NCBI RefSeq assembly: GCF_011516645.4
Contig: NZ_CP088285.1
Location: forward strand, 4,482,501 to 4,546,500
Reading direction: 5' to 3'
Length of the DNA: 64,000 bases
Source: Bradyrhizobium septentrionale
Lineage (GTDB): Bacteria; Pseudomonadota; Alphaproteobacteria; Rhizobiales; Xanthobacteraceae
Shown: positions 45,719-54,699 of the stretch, one piece after another
Position numbering within the stretch: the stretch's first letter is position 1
How the letters are laid out: each line of letters begins with the position of its first letter
Program-made: the position numbers and the translations under genes
Notes under the pieces: generated by a model
The model's database searches: none
Told to the model about the DNA's origin: nothing
What the model saw: the letters and a program-made list of their open reading frames with translations, nothing else

Positions 45719-47340
45719 CCCGTCTTATTCGCGAGAGGGCGCCTGAGAGGCTGGCGAGCGTGGTGTAAAGCGCTGATGCGGCGTAGGATTCGGTTGCAAA
45801 GCCAACCCCATCACCTCAACCGCGAACGCCAGGCCCGCCATGACCGATGATACGATTCTGCCCTTCTCGTTTCCAGCCGTTCACGCCAAGAAAGTCACAG
45901 CTGCCTTCGATGGCGGTCGGCTGACCTCGAACGGGGGCGTGATGCTTCTGGCGATGGCCGAGCGGCGTCTCGGCTTGGCCGACAATTTGGCCCGGGTGTT
46001 CCCGGATCGGCGCGATCCGACGCGGGTCGTGCACAGCCTTGTCGATATGTTCCGCGCGCGCATGTTCGCGATCTGCTGCGGCTACGAGGACGCCGACGAC
46101 CTCGATCATCTGCGGTCCGATCCCGCATTCAAGCTGGCCTGCGGACGGCTGCCGGACACGGGTCGCGATCTGTGTTCCCAACCGACGCTGTCGCGGCTGG
46201 AGAATGCTCCGCGCCTGCGCGACGTGATCCGACTGACCTACACTTTGGTCGACGCATGGATGGATAGCTACCCGCGCGAGCCGGCATCCGTCACGCTCGA
46301 CATCGATGATACCTGCGATGTCGTCCACGGCCATCAGCAGCTCTCGCTGTTCAACGCTCATTATGACGAACGCTGCTTCCTGCCGATCCACGTCTACGAC
46401 ACGGAGAAGAGCCGGCCCGTGGCGGTCGTGCTGCGGCCCGGCAAGACGCCGGGCGGGGTCGAGGTGCGTGCCCATCTGCGCCGCCTGATACGGCATATCC
46501 GGACGCGGTGGCACAACACGCGAATTACGTTCCGTGGCGACGGGCACTATGCCCGGCCGGAGGCAATGGCGTGGTGCGAGACCAACGGCATCGACTACAT
46601 CTTCGGTCTGTCCGGCACCAAGCCGCTCGCCAGAAACGTCGACGAGGTCGCCGACGATATCCGCACCCGACGCGCCATCGAGAACCTAGCTGTTCTGCGC
46701 GGCTATACCGAGACGCGCCACAAGGCAAAGTCCTGGGATCGCGAACGGCGCACCGTCGCCCGTATTGAGGCGACGATGCTCGGCCTCGACATCCGCTTCG
46801 TCGTCACCAGCCTCGATGTCGGCTCGGCCGAGTGGATCTACGACAGCCTGTATTGCGCGCGCGGCCAAGCCGAGAATCTGATCAAGCTGCATAAGACGCA
46901 GCTCGCCTCCGATCGCACCAGTTGCCGTTCGGCGCTCGCCAACCAGGTCCGTCTCGTTCTCCACACCGCCGCTTATTGGTTGATGCTGACCGTGCGCGGC
47001 GCCATTCCCAAAGTCCGGGAATTGGCCACTGCCGAGTTCGCGACGCTGCGTCTTCGTCTCTTGAAAATCGCAGCCCGGGTCGTCGAAACCGCGAGCCGCA
47101 TTCGCCTTGCGTTCGCCGCGGCATGCCCCGAAGCCGACCTCTTCCGCAGCTTGCCCGGCGCGCTGCTCCCGCTCGGCCCGTAACCGACCGGGCCTGCGCC
47201 CGCTCACCCGCCCCACTCCTCCAACGCGTACAAAACAGCTTGATGTAGAACCCGGTGACAAAAGGCCGGACGGTCACCCACGCCAGCCGCCAGCCCCCGT
47301 CAGACGTCAAGAACGACCGTGCTCTCGTGAATAGATCGGG
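45719..47340 (+). mobile_element. IS1380-family element, intact
   Basis: Ends cccgtcttattcgcgagag at 45719 and ctctcgtgaatagatcggg at 47340 are imperfect inverted repeats, flanked on both sides by CTAG, which would be the 4-bp target duplication. One transposase gene. Length is 1622 bp. It lies between the IS256 copy and the PRC-barrel gene. Confidence 0.88.
45840..47183 (+). CDS. IS1380-family transposase
   Basis: A 447-aa DDE transposase: FDGGRLTSNGGVMLLAMAER at the N terminus, SVTLDIDDTCDVVHGHQQLS with the catalytic Asp pair region, FRGDGHYARPEAMAWCETNG with the second acidic residue, and CARGQAENLIKLHKTQLASD carrying the Glu. It has the usual length and is uninterrupted. Confidence 0.95.
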   Translation: MTDDTILPFSFPAVHAKKVTAAFDGGRLTSNGGVMLLAMAERRLGLADNLARVFPDRRDPTRVVHSLVDMFRARMFAICCGYEDADDLDHLRSDPAFKLACGRLPDTGRDLCSQPTLSRLENAPRLRDVIRLTYTLVDAWMDSYPREPASVTLDIDDTCDVVHGHQQLSLFNAHYDERCFLPIHVYDTEKSRPVAVVLRPGKTPGGVEVRAHLRRLIRHIRTRWHNTRITFRGDGHYARPEAMAWCETNGIDYIFGLSGTKPLARNVDEVADDIRTRRAIENLAVLRGYTETRHKAKSWDRERRTVARIEATMLGLDIRFVVTSLDVGSAEWIYDSLYCARGQAENLIKLHKTQLASDRTSCRSALANQVRLVLHTAAYWLMLTVRGAIPKVRELATAEFATLRLRLLKIAARVVETASRIRLAFAAACPEADLFRSLPGALLPLGP

Positions 47341-47380
47341 CTAGCACCGGACGCGTCATCGATCCGGCCACTCAAACAAA

Positions 47381-47404
47381 AAGCCGCCCCGTTGGGGGCG
47401 GCTT
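47381..47404 (-). terminator. Intrinsic terminator of the PRC-barrel gene
   Basis: aagccgcccc and ggggcggctt form a perfect 10-bp stem with a 4-base loop. On the minus strand it is followed by tttgtttgag and starts 17 bases after the stop of the gene at 47422. It is the best terminator in the window. Confidence 0.88.
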
Positions 47405-47421
47405 CGGATCGTAGGCGAGAG

Positions 47422-47949
47422 TTAGTACTTAAACTCCGGCATGGCCTTCAATTCATCCTTAGTGGCGTTAAGCACTGCGTGATCGGGGTACCAACTCTTA
47501 CTGGCGCTGGTGGTGGTGGTTGTCGTGGTCGTAGTTGCGGCACCGGTGGTGGTTCGCGTGGTGCTGTCTGGAGCGGAAGTCGCTGCAGGAGCATTCGCTG
47601 GGGCGGACGTTGTCGACGTAGTTGTCGAGGTCACCGGTTGGTCAACCCACTTCAACTTATCGAAGGCGACTGCCACGTAGTGCTCGCCCAAGCCGAGAAC
47701 GCCGCCAACACCTAGAACGACATTGGCCACCTTGCCTGACCTATCCAAGATCACCTCGTTGATTTCGCCGATCTTCTCGTTTGCTTCATTGTACACATTC
47801 ACGCCGGCAAGCTTAGACGCACGCCATTCACCCACCTTGTGCGTGGTGGCAGTGGTAGTCGAATCGACCTGGTTCGTGGATTGCGCCGAAGCCGCGCCGG
47901 TCATCGACGCAGTAGCCAGGAATGCGATTGCAATGCATTTCGAAATCAT
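47422..47949 (-). CDS. Secreted PRC-barrel domain protein
   Basis: A 175-aa protein from MISKCIAIAFLATASMTGAA, a signal peptide probably cleaved at ASA/QS. ggaggaac lies before this ATG, so the much longer open frame upstream is not used. A PRC-barrel core follows (EWRASKLAGVNVYNEANEKI, GEINEVILDRSGKVANVVLG, GEHYVAVAFDKLKW, residues about 40-102), then a Thr/Ser/Ala-rich linker with nine consecutive Thr, and the tail ATKDELKAMPEFKY common to rhizobial PRC-barrel proteins. Probably periplasmic; the role is unknown. It is a single gene with its own terminator. Confidence 0.9.
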   Translation of the reverse strand: MISKCIAIAFLATASMTGAASAQSTNQVDSTTTATTHKVGEWRASKLAGVNVYNEANEKIGEINEVILDRSGKVANVVLGVGGVLGLGEHYVAVAFDKLKWVDQPVTSTTTSTTSAPANAPAATSAPDSTTRTTTGAATTTTTTTTTSASKSWYPDHAVLNATKDELKAMPEFKY

Positions 47950-48182
47950 GATGTTCCTCCATTGCTTAGGGGAACAACAGGGCGCGGAAAGTTTGGTTCC
48001 AGAGACGGAACAAGAAACAGTATCCGTGCTGCCGAGGTCTCTGAGACCTGATGCTGTTCCGTGATGGCAGAATTCCGTCCCTATGTTTTCAGACTTTCGA
48101 GAGGCACCCCACGAACTCGAGCGAAGATTTGCTTGTGGTTGCCGTTCAGCCCGTTGGGCCGTTTCCAACGCGATGACCGCTT

Positions 48183-48352
48183 TCACGAGGACCAGACGTG
48201 AGCCAACTTCACCGCCAGCCACTTCGCTAATGCAGCGTTCACGGCTACCGGACATTCATGTGCCATCCAGTGGCCAGACCGGATCATGACCTCGGTCAAG
48301 TCGTCGCAGTATTGACGCATCGGCTCTGGGAACCGGGAGCCTCCAGTCGTCA
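48183..48352 (-). pseudogene. Alpha/beta hydrolase (epoxide hydrolase type), C-terminal scrap
   Basis: Reads SRFPEPMRQYCDDLTEVMIR then SGHWMAHECPVAVNAALAKW and LAVKLAHVWSS. The SGHWxxxECPxxVNxxLxxWL end is that of epoxide hydrolase/haloalkane dehalogenase-like proteins, with the catalytic His. The upstream part is cut at the IS256 end fragment (48353). Confidence 0.75.
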
Positions 48353-48480
48353 AGGGGAGGTCCCGGGTTCTGTTGAATTTCTGAAGAGGTTGGCGTTGCC
48401 CACCTTGAGCCGGTAGGCTCTGGGTGCTGATGCCACAAAGGAGAGCAACGCCATGAAGAGAGATACCACACCGGCTGGGT
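48353..48480 (+). repeat. Left-end fragment of an IS256 element
   Basis: About 128 bases closely match 44193-44330: gaggtcccgggttctgttga, the shared gaagaggttggcgttgccca, and the start codon context gagagcaacgccatgaagag. The transposase frame is lost after its first 11 codons. It is a truncated second copy. Confidence 0.85.
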
Positions 48481-48546
48481 GTCTGAACGATCAGCCCAGT
48501 CTCGATAATCGGGCAGGAGCCTTGCCGGCCCGAACTTGATGCGTTC

Positions 48547-48987
48547 ATGCGACGACTGGAGACACCAGCTTGACCGGCGCGGCCTCGACCTCCTGTCAAT
48601 CGCCGTGGCCGCTGCGATAGCGGTAGGAGGCGATTCCCGATTGCCAGTTCGGGACCAGGTCATGCGCAGATCGACGTTGGGCAGAATCACCGGTCCCAGC
48701 CCGGCATGGTGCGGCCAGTGGATCGGCGGGTAGCCAGTAAGGAGTACTAGAAGTAGTGCCGGCGCCGGCAAGAGCGTAGGCAGCTGGCTGTAATTGCCTT
48801 GCAGGGAGGCGGCGACATCGAGCGGCGGATTAACAGCTTGGGTGATGCTGCCGCAGCCCTGGATCCGCCTGTTCGGCGTGTCAACGACCAGATCCAGCAT
48901 GAAGATTATGTCTCCTGGGCGGCTTTCGCCAATCTGATAGCAGGCGTGAAACAATCCGACGTGGTCTTTGGTTGTCGTATCTGGCAT
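48547..48987 (-). pseudogene. DUF1842-like protein, frameshifted near its C terminus
   Basis: Starts MPDTTTKDHVGLFHACYQIG and continues MLDLVVDTPNRRIQGCGSIT, QAVNPPLDVAASLQGNYSQL, LTGYPPIHWPHHAGLGPVIL and PNVDLRM, the DUF1842 pattern. After that the natural reading changes frame to VPNWQSGIASYRYRSGHGD, stop, QEVEAAPVKLVSPVVA. A frameshift near 48655 and an in-frame TGA near 48595 truncate it. The function of the family is unknown. Confidence 0.75.
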
Positions 48988-49036
48988 AGAGCTATCCTTT
49001 CCTGTTTAAGAGGATTGAGCGGGTGATCGGCCGTGG

Positions 49037-49380
49037 TCATCCGGCCAACTTCCGCACGTAGTTGTCAGATTCTTCCGCCGAGATCGCCTTCACCGGAATG
49101 CGCGTGCCATTGCTACCGGACACGACGATTTGCGGCACATAATGGCCGGGGAAGCTGCCCTTGACCGCGTAGGGCGTGGACCCATCACCGAGCGGTCCCG
49201 TCCAGCCCATCACGTCGATCTTCAGGCCGCCGACCCAATGCGGATCGCGCACTAGGGTAATTCCTGTCGTGAAGTTCGGCGCATCACCCTCAACTTCGAC
49301 CAGAAATAGCCCGAATCCATCGGATCCGTGATGAAGGTGACTTTTGTCGTTTTAGACGGCTCCGTCTGATAGAAACCCAT
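49037..49380 (-). pseudogene. Hypothetical protein upstream of the DUF1842 gene, frameshifted
   Basis: Starts MGFYQTEPSKTTKVTFITDP, then in another frame GFGLFLVEVEGDAPNFTTGI, TLVRDPHWVGGLKIDVMGWT and GHYVPQIVVSGSNGTRIPVK. One shift near 49320 separates the halves. It lies about 50 bases upstream of the DUF1842 gene on the same strand and was probably its operon partner. No family is recognised. Confidence 0.6.
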
Positions 49381-49954
49381 GATTGTCCTCGTGAGCTGAC
49401 GATGCTTGGGCGACGCTGCGCAGCATCCCCGCACGCCTGATGACCCGTGCGGCGCTGGGTGGTGTCCGCCAGCGGCCGCAGAGAATTTGCGCGGTGAGTG
49501 CTTCAATGGCCATAGAAAGGTGCGCCTCGCCGGTGCGAGCCCCGCGGCTCAGCGTCGAGTTGCGGACATTGTGGCATCGGCCTGACACGAATGAATACGA
49601 CGAGACCGGCGTCAACTTTCTGCGCGACCAGTCTAAGACAGTTCGCCGTCTTTTGCGTCTATATCCGCGTCGGGCTTTCGATCGTAAGTGCAGTAGGCCA
49701 CGGCAGCACGGCTTGCAGGTTCGTTGTCCGCGCTTTCGGCAGGAGCTTGAGCAATTCGGGTTTGATAAAGCCGAGCGGCCGAGCGCAGCCGTGTGTACGA
49801 AAAACCAAGGGAGAGCGCGCGGTTTCGTCGCGCCCTGAGTAGAAAATGACTGTTGCAAACGTCTAGGTTGTATGCAACCGTAGGCTTGGGCATCAGAAAC
49901 CCGAGATAGCATCAGTGGCCATCAAATGGGCCAGCGTATAACAGCCCCGTTCGG
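49381..49954. other. Mostly unassigned; one possible 86-aa frame
   Basis: A minus-strand frame at 49633-49893 reads MPKPTVAYNLDVCNSHFLLR and ends DADIDAKDGELS. Composition is borderline and there is no known motif. The remainder is intergenic. Confidence 0.3.
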
Positions 49955-50066
49955 TGGGACGGTGCGCCCATGTCGAAGGGGCACCCCAAAAGCACATTGG
50001 CCGTTCAGGATTTCTGAACCCCCGGCAGCCAGTCCGCTACCGGCATCAGAGCTAAAAGCAAAATCC
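49955..50066 (+). other. Leader-like element, second copy
   Basis: Contains catgtcgaaggggcacccca, aaagcac, gttcaggatttctgaaccc and ccccggcagccagtccg, followed by the ATG of a small gene. The order of catgtc, agggg, ccc, aaaagc, a hairpin, and ccccggc-gccagtc is the same as at 22045-22125. It suggests a conserved RNA leader of unknown kind. Confidence 0.4.
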
Positions 50067-50192
50067 ATGAACCATCAGCGAATCTCGCGCCGCGCCGTGG
50101 CGATCGCTCGCGTCTGCAGTCTCGAAGTGTTGCACGACAACGAAACATCTCAGCAGAGAGCCGACCGGTTGCTGGTGCCGCACAAGCGGCGT
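50067..50192 (+). pseudogene. Small gene truncated by an IS6 end
   Basis: Reads MNHQRISRRAVAIARVCSLE then VLHDNETSQQRADRLLVPHK, continuing artificially into IS6 sequence (NGIVNLIDRRAEGG). The original end is lost. The composition is natural; no family is known to me. Confidence 0.45.
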
Positions 50193-50332
50193 AACGGCAT
50201 CGTCAACTTAATCGACCGCCGAGCTGAAGGAGGCGCTTCTCAAAGATTCGAGATTCGGCCATTGTGCTTGTCGTCTCGCACCAAGTCGCAAAGGCTCGCT
50301 CGCGCGAAGCGACGGCAGTGACGGCTCCCCAT
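50193..50332 (-). repeat. IS6-family end fragment
   Basis: ggcatcgtcaacttaatcga and the following sequence match the left end of the IS6 copy at 62326 over about 130 bases (ccgccgagctgaaggaggcg, caaagattcgagattcggc, gtcgcaaaggctcg). The transposase is not present beyond its last few codons. Confidence 0.8.
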
Positions 50333-50849
50333 GCGAGCCAACAGATAAGCCCGCTAGCCTCTCCGGATTTGTTAACGATCTGTGGACGCTCACATTGCTG
50401 TCGGCCGCCAACGACGATCTTGGCGGGGTTTCCTCGGCAAGGCGGTTGATACCTTGGTCCGGCGAGTGTCGCCCACGTGTGGATTCAGGATCACTCGCCG
50501 AGGAGCTTCGACAATACAACGCCGCTCGCTTGAAATGATTCGAGCGGCGTTGGCTCCTAGCCCCGCGAAGGTGATGCAAAATCCCGACAAGGATGGGTCA
50601 GCACAAAGCGTGCCAAGGTTCATGTCTCAAACTGGAACTTTGTAGAACTGCGGGAGTCGATTCCTGGCTCTCGACCCCTTCACGACGCTCAATCGATGGA
50701 AAGCCCAACCAACTGAGCTGACGCCATTTAGTGTTCTTCGCGCTGGGACCCTTTGACTCTCGCGGAGCAGGGATTTCCTGTCTCTGGGGCTTCGGGTTCT
50801 GTCGCGTCCTTCCAGCAGTTGATGTCGCAATATGGTGCAGGCCCGGAAC
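50333..50849. other. Intergenic with a hairpin repeat; no gene assigned
   Basis: The minus strand at about 50655-50745 has a tRNA-like patch (gcgtcagctcagttggttgg), but it does not fold as a tRNA. Open frames in both directions are unconvincing. Confidence 0.4.
50518..50551. repeat. Hairpin repeat, copy 1 (loop with cttgaaatg)
   Basis: aacgccgctcg (50518-50528) and cgagcggcgtt (50541-50551) form a perfect 11-bp stem around cttgaaatgatt. A second copy with the same stem base and loop start lies at 52919-52953; both are followed by ggct and, some 20 bases on, by aaaatcc and gac. Confidence 0.7.
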
Positions 50850-50872
50850 GTGTTGGAAGTTCAAACCAACAC
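50850..50872. promoter_or_regulatory. Inverted repeat, operator-like (copy 1)
   Basis: gtgttgg and ccaacac flank aagttcaaa and are followed by gccgggga. The same half-sites, followed by cgggga, occur at 51042-51063 just before parA. A partition site or ParA/ParB operator is a possible role. Confidence 0.45.
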
Positions 50873-51041
50873 GCCGGGGAGGGCGGCTGCGCTTCGGTGA
50901 CAACATCAACCGCCTGTCGACCCGTGTGGACTGGTTTTCGATCCGGCGCGTCTTTTTTCTTTGGCTGGGCCGACCTGACTCTTCTGGCAGGGGATTTGTG
51001 CCGGGCTTTGAAGATTATCTAGAAAGCGCCGGTCCGTAGCG

Positions 51042-51063
51042 GGTGTTGGTTCCAACCAACACC
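51042..51063. promoter_or_regulatory. Palindrome upstream of parA (copy 2)
   Basis: ggtgttggttccaaccaac acc is a 10-bp inverted repeat with a 2-base centre, 71 bases before the start of the ParA-like frame. Repeated palindromes in front of a ParA gene are typical of autoregulatory operators or centromere-like sites. Confidence 0.55.
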
Positions 51064-51133
51064 GGGGATTAAGAGGCCGGTTTCATCGAAATCGTGCCAG
51101 CAGGAGCAGCACGATCGGAAGGAGTAGTCATCG

Positions 51134-51690
51134 ATGAACACGATCGTCATCAACAATAAAAAGGGTGTCGGCAAGACGACGCTTGCTGTGCATCTGGCTT
51201 GGTTCATGGCGGAAGCTGGCCGCCGGGTTCTGATGATCGATGTTGACGCGCAGGGCAACGCGACCGACACGCTCAAGCAGCATACAGGGTCGATCTCGGC
51301 GGCCGATCTCTTCAAGCCCGCGACCCGAGTCGCTGGTGAAAACAACGGTATCACGCTGGCACCGGCCGACAGCTCCTTTACGGATATCGATCGCGGCAAC
51401 GCTGCCGCCGTCATGACCCTGCAGCAATCTCGCCGATGCCGCCGAGCGGTTCGATATCTGAATGATCGATACCTCGCCATCGCTTGGGCTTCGCAGCGTC
51501 GCTTGCCTGGTCGCCGCCTCGCATGTGCTGGCGCCAATTTACCTGGAAGACTAAAGGCCTGATGCAGACCGTGATCGGTGTCCAACGACGGTGCGGTCGC
51601 CAGGACACGAGATTCCTCGGCTTGCTGCATTCGAATTTCAATACCAAGTCGCCTCGTCCATAAAGCTTGGCTCCGGCATCGCCCCCGTGA
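51134..51690 (+). pseudogene. ParA-family ATPase, degenerate
   Basis: Starts [20 protein letters not shown] with a deviant Walker A (KKGVGKTT), then [20 protein letters not shown]. After NAAAVMT the reading shifts to [20 protein letters not shown] and [10 protein letters not shown], with stops after ERFDI and after LED, then LGLLHSNFNTKSP. At least one frameshift and two stops make it inactive. ParA proteins drive plasmid or island partition, so it may be a relic of an integrated plasmid or ICE. Confidence 0.82.
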
Positions 51691-51904
51691 TCGATAGACG
51701 GGTCGTACTCTGCAAATCTGCCGCGGTCGCCTCAACTACCGTTTTGGTGGGCTCCCAAGGAGCAGCGCCTTGTAGTGATAGGGCTGGCCTGTTTGCTGTG
51801 ACCGCGGAGACCAACTGCCGCGCCTTGGCCGCTTCCCTTATTTACGAGAGCTGGAACGTAGCGGCTTCAATCGGCGAGATCGAGTATCGAGAGCGAGATG
51901 TCGC

Positions 51905-52260
51905 CTAGCTGCTAGCCAATCTTCTCTCTCTGGTTGGAGTCGAAGGCCTGGATTGATGACGGATTGGGAGACGATCCATTTTTCCATTATGACCGAGATC
52001 CCAAGCTCTTTTTTTCGTCTCCACCCTTGCTGCGTTGAGTGCTGCGACTGCTTGCGTTTGATCGACAACAAGCTCTCCGGTCCGGTTCTGATAGCGAACC
52101 CTTATTGCCAGCGACGATGCTGCCGACCTGGAGAGCTTCGGTGGGCTCGTTAATTTCAATGCCGAAACTATCGGCCTCGGTGGCGCCTTCATTCGCCAAT
52201 AACGCAGACTGGATGTGGCTTTAGGAGTCACGCAGCCACGTTCGGCTTTGTGGGCTATGG
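51905..52260 (-). pseudogene. Unidentified degenerate gene
   Basis: Frames supply MANEGATEADSFGIEINEPT, EALQVGSIVAGNKGS and, in the next frame, NRTGELVVDQTQAVAALNAA and RVETKKRAWDLGHNGKMDRL. They read like one protein with a frameshift near 52075. No family is recognised. Confidence 0.45.
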
Positions 52261-52398
52261 GGGCGGAACGGAAGACTTCACCGCGCGGCCGAACCATATA
52301 GGCGCCGCTCTCTTTGTCGGGATTGCCTGCGAACCTAGAATCACCAGGTTCGCAGGCATCGCAGCAACCCATTTTTTCAATGACGTGATTATTTGGTG

Positions 52399-52860
52399 AT
52401 GAGCGAAACCTCCGAGGGCTGGACACGCGAGCAGGACGAGATCTTCTGGCATTTGGTAAGAAAGCAAACTCCAGAGGAAGTCATCGCGCCGGCGCTGAAC
52501 AAGACTTGTCAGGATCTCAGACGGCGCGGCTATGTGCTGGGTTTGCCAGCGAAATGGTTCAAATCCGCAAAGAGAACGACCGATCAGCCGTTGCCGGAGG
52601 GCGGGAAGGGGAGGCGCCCCTGTTTAGCGGAGAGATTTCCAAGGGCCGACCGCCCTGTTGAACCGATCCAGTTTTCGCGTGCCAATGATGCGATGACCGT
52701 TGGGTCTCGCGTAACAGTAGTGTACTCGGCTGGTCCAAAGCTGAAAGGGCGGAGCGGCCTCATCGTCGCTCTTGGTGTGACCAGGACAAGGGTGCGCGTC
52801 CTCTTGGACGGCAACATGAGACCGATCACACTCCACGTGTGCCTGTTGGAAGTTGTATAG
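52399..52860 (+). CDS. Hypothetical protein with a KOW-like C terminus
   Basis: A 153-aa protein from MSETSEGWTREQDEIFWHLV; the N-terminal half looks like a small helical DNA-binding module (TPEEVIAPALNKTCQDLRRR). The C-terminal half, MTVGSRVTVVYSAGPKLKGR then SGLIVALGVTRTRVRVLLDG, resembles a KOW/Tudor-like beta barrel. TTG and GTG codons just upstream are alternative starts. Natural composition and length favour a real gene. The function is not known. Confidence 0.6.
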   Translation: MSETSEGWTREQDEIFWHLVRKQTPEEVIAPALNKTCQDLRRRGYVLGLPAKWFKSAKRTTDQPLPEGGKGRRPCLAERFPRADRPVEPIQFSRANDAMTVGSRVTVVYSAGPKLKGRSGLIVALGVTRTRVRVLLDGNMRPITLHVCLLEVV

Positions 52861-52918
52861 TCGCGCCGCGCAGCAAAATGATGTCCGTCCGCGTATGCGA
52901 GCAAGTACAAAACAGCCC

Positions 52919-52953
52919 AACGCCGCCCGCTTGAAATGCATGCGGGCGACGTT
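52919..52953. repeat. Hairpin repeat, copy 2
   Basis: aacgccgcccgc and gcgggcgacgtt form a 12-bp stem with one mismatch around ttgaaatgcat, closely similar to 50518-50551. It lies about 60 bases after the stop of the preceding gene and could act as its terminator, though no T-run follows. Confidence 0.65.
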
Positions 52954-53590
52954 GGCTCTCCCCAGGAGGGATGACAAAATCCTGACCTGGATAAAGTATG
53001 GAGGGGAGCTTACGTCTTCGCTATCCGCATGACTCCGGTATCACCGATGAGTAGTGGAGGCAGTGCGGTGCGGTCTAGGATCGGCTGACGGCAGAACGCG
53101 GAGCTGCCCAGCAGGGTGGTTGCGGCGGTGAAGGATGCCAAGGCGCGGAGGGGGCTGGCTTAAATTGCAGAGGTTTAGGAAAAATTGAATTGAGCTGCCG
53201 ATCTGCAAACTCTTGCAGATGCGGGCCTGCGGTCGGGAGTGTTTGTAATTCCGGACAGCTCCAAGCGCTGCCGAAAGGCAGCGGACAAGCAAACCGGCAC
53301 CGCATCCTCTGGTCTGGCGCGAGGCCGGCGACCACCCGACGCGAGTTCGTGGTGTTAACTTCAGAGGGACGACTTCAAATCTACCAGCCTGCTTAGCGCC
53401 TTAGCAACTACTCTGACCTCATGGAATGGCAATAACCTGTGACCGCGCCAGCGCCTGCATCAGGTGCGTTGCCAGGGCCCCAGCGGGAAGGGGGCTTTGC
53501 GATTTGCCCGTCGGCTTGTGAGGTGCGGGGATAGTGACTGTCGCCATCTTCAAGAAAGACCGCGACGACGAAGAAGACTTCAGGCATGTA
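52954..53590. other. No gene recognised
   Basis: Short frames only. A stretch near 53530 gives VAIFKKDRDDEEDFRHVT but ends at once. It is likely non-coding or heavily decayed. Confidence 0.4.
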
Positions 53591-53596
53591 ACTTAA

Positions 53597-53998
53597 TCGT
53601 CGAGCAAGGGCTAAAATACAGGATCTCATCAAGGCGCCTCTGCCAGATAGCAAATCACCTTGGAAGAACGGGGATATCGTGGTCAGCCCAAGAGGGGCTG
53701 ATCCCTCGACGGTGACTTTGACCGACCGCATACGCCAGGCGCTGAAGCGTCATCTCTTTGTGCAGCCTTTCAAGGTGGTTGCCCGCGTGGGGTCGACAGG
53801 AAGTGATGAAACGGTTCTCGAACCCGATGACAACATCAAGTCAAACAACCTCGACGTGGTCATAACCCCACGCAGAGACGGCGAGCTGTTCCTTTACGTG
53901 AATGACTCGATTTGCCGTTCGACGGAATGTGTGGCTCAAGCTTCTACGATCGCCACGACGGAGAAGCCACGATTGAGGTTCGTCAGGTCAATTAGCGC
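53597..53998 (+). pseudogene. Probable C-terminal part of a secreted or lectin-like protein
   Basis: Reads AKIQDLIKAPLPDSKSPWKN, GDIVVSPRGADPSTVTLTDR, FKVVARVGSTGSDETVLEPD and ITPRRDGELFLYVNDSI, then in another frame FYDRHDGEATIEVRQVN with a stop at about 53992. The GELFLYVND motif recalls beta-sandwich domains of PA-IL-like lectins. No start is present; a frameshift lies near 53910. It was probably co-transcribed with the next gene, which starts 18 bases later. Confidence 0.5.
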
Positions 53999-54009
53999 TG
54001 GTGTTCCCA

Positions 54010-54583
54010 TGAGGTTGATTATCCTTCTCGGCACGCTCGCCATCGCATTGCCTTTTGTTAATTGCCCAGGCGGCCATGCCATTAGGAAACGCCGTCTCCT
54101 TGCGTCTTCTGGAGCGACCGACGGGGCACGGTGATTCGAAATATACCGTTCCGCCTGAGCCTGCGAAGGGCGATCGTCTCGAAGCTGATACGTTGTTCGA
54201 ATGGGTCCAAGCGCAAGGACGATCAGCGAAGGGCTATGCGCGCCACGTTATTTCGCTCGACATCGCCTATTTGGTATGTCTCGGCTTGTTTCTAGGTTAT
54301 GCTAGCGTTCTTCGTGCGAGGCTATCGCATTGGCCTCCAATCTTGTTGAATGTACCCGTTTGGGCGTTTTGGCTTTTGCCCGCAGTCTATATTCTCTGCG
54401 ACCTCACCAAGGATGTCCTTATCCTCGTGATGCTCAACTGGCCGCCTCGGCCATTCGAGGCGTCGCTTTCACTCTCCTCGCGGGCATGCGGGGCCTTAAA
54501 ATCATCTCCGTCGGTCTGGCTTTCTCGCAGGTGCTGTTGCTTTGCCTCCTGTCGTATGTCTCACCCGCAATCGCCGAACGCTA
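54010..54583 (+). pseudogene. Membrane protein, frameshifted
   Basis: Starts MRLIILLGTLAIALPFV, then in another frame MLIAQAAMPLGNAVSLRLLE, TLFEWVQAQGRSAKGYARHV, ISLDIAYLVCLGLFLGYASV and VPVWAFWLLPAVYILCDLTK, and finally AFTLLAGMRGLKIISVGLAF and SQVLLLCLLSYVSPAIAER. Four hydrophobic segments are visible. Two frameshifts (near 54060 and 54445) break it. The function is unknown. Confidence 0.55.
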
Positions 54584-54699
54584 GACCCAGCTTGGGAAAT
54601 TCCAATCGTCGGCCGCGCGAGGGTCTAGCAAGGTGGTTGGCTGACGACGGAAAGTTGGAACCCGCGCAGCCGGCCTATGCGGCTTGAGGTCCATGACCC

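Noticed and set aside
47520..47640. Repetitive gtggtg/cgtagttg sequence that could suggest a tandem repeat array or CRISPR
   Set aside because: It is the Thr-rich linker of the PRC-barrel protein; no regular repeat-spacer pattern. No CRISPR array was seen in the window.
47950..48255. N-terminal extension of the PRC-barrel ORF
   Set aside because: The internal ATG at 47949 has a good ribosome binding site and starts a clear signal peptide; the upstream reading has shadow composition.
50655..50745. tRNA-like sequence on the minus strand (gcgtcagctcagttggttgg ... aatcgactcccgcag)
   Set aside because: It has a D-arm-like start and a T-arm-like end, but no acceptor stem, no 7-base anticodon loop and no GTTCGAATC core. 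It may be a tRNA remnant but cannot be called a gene.
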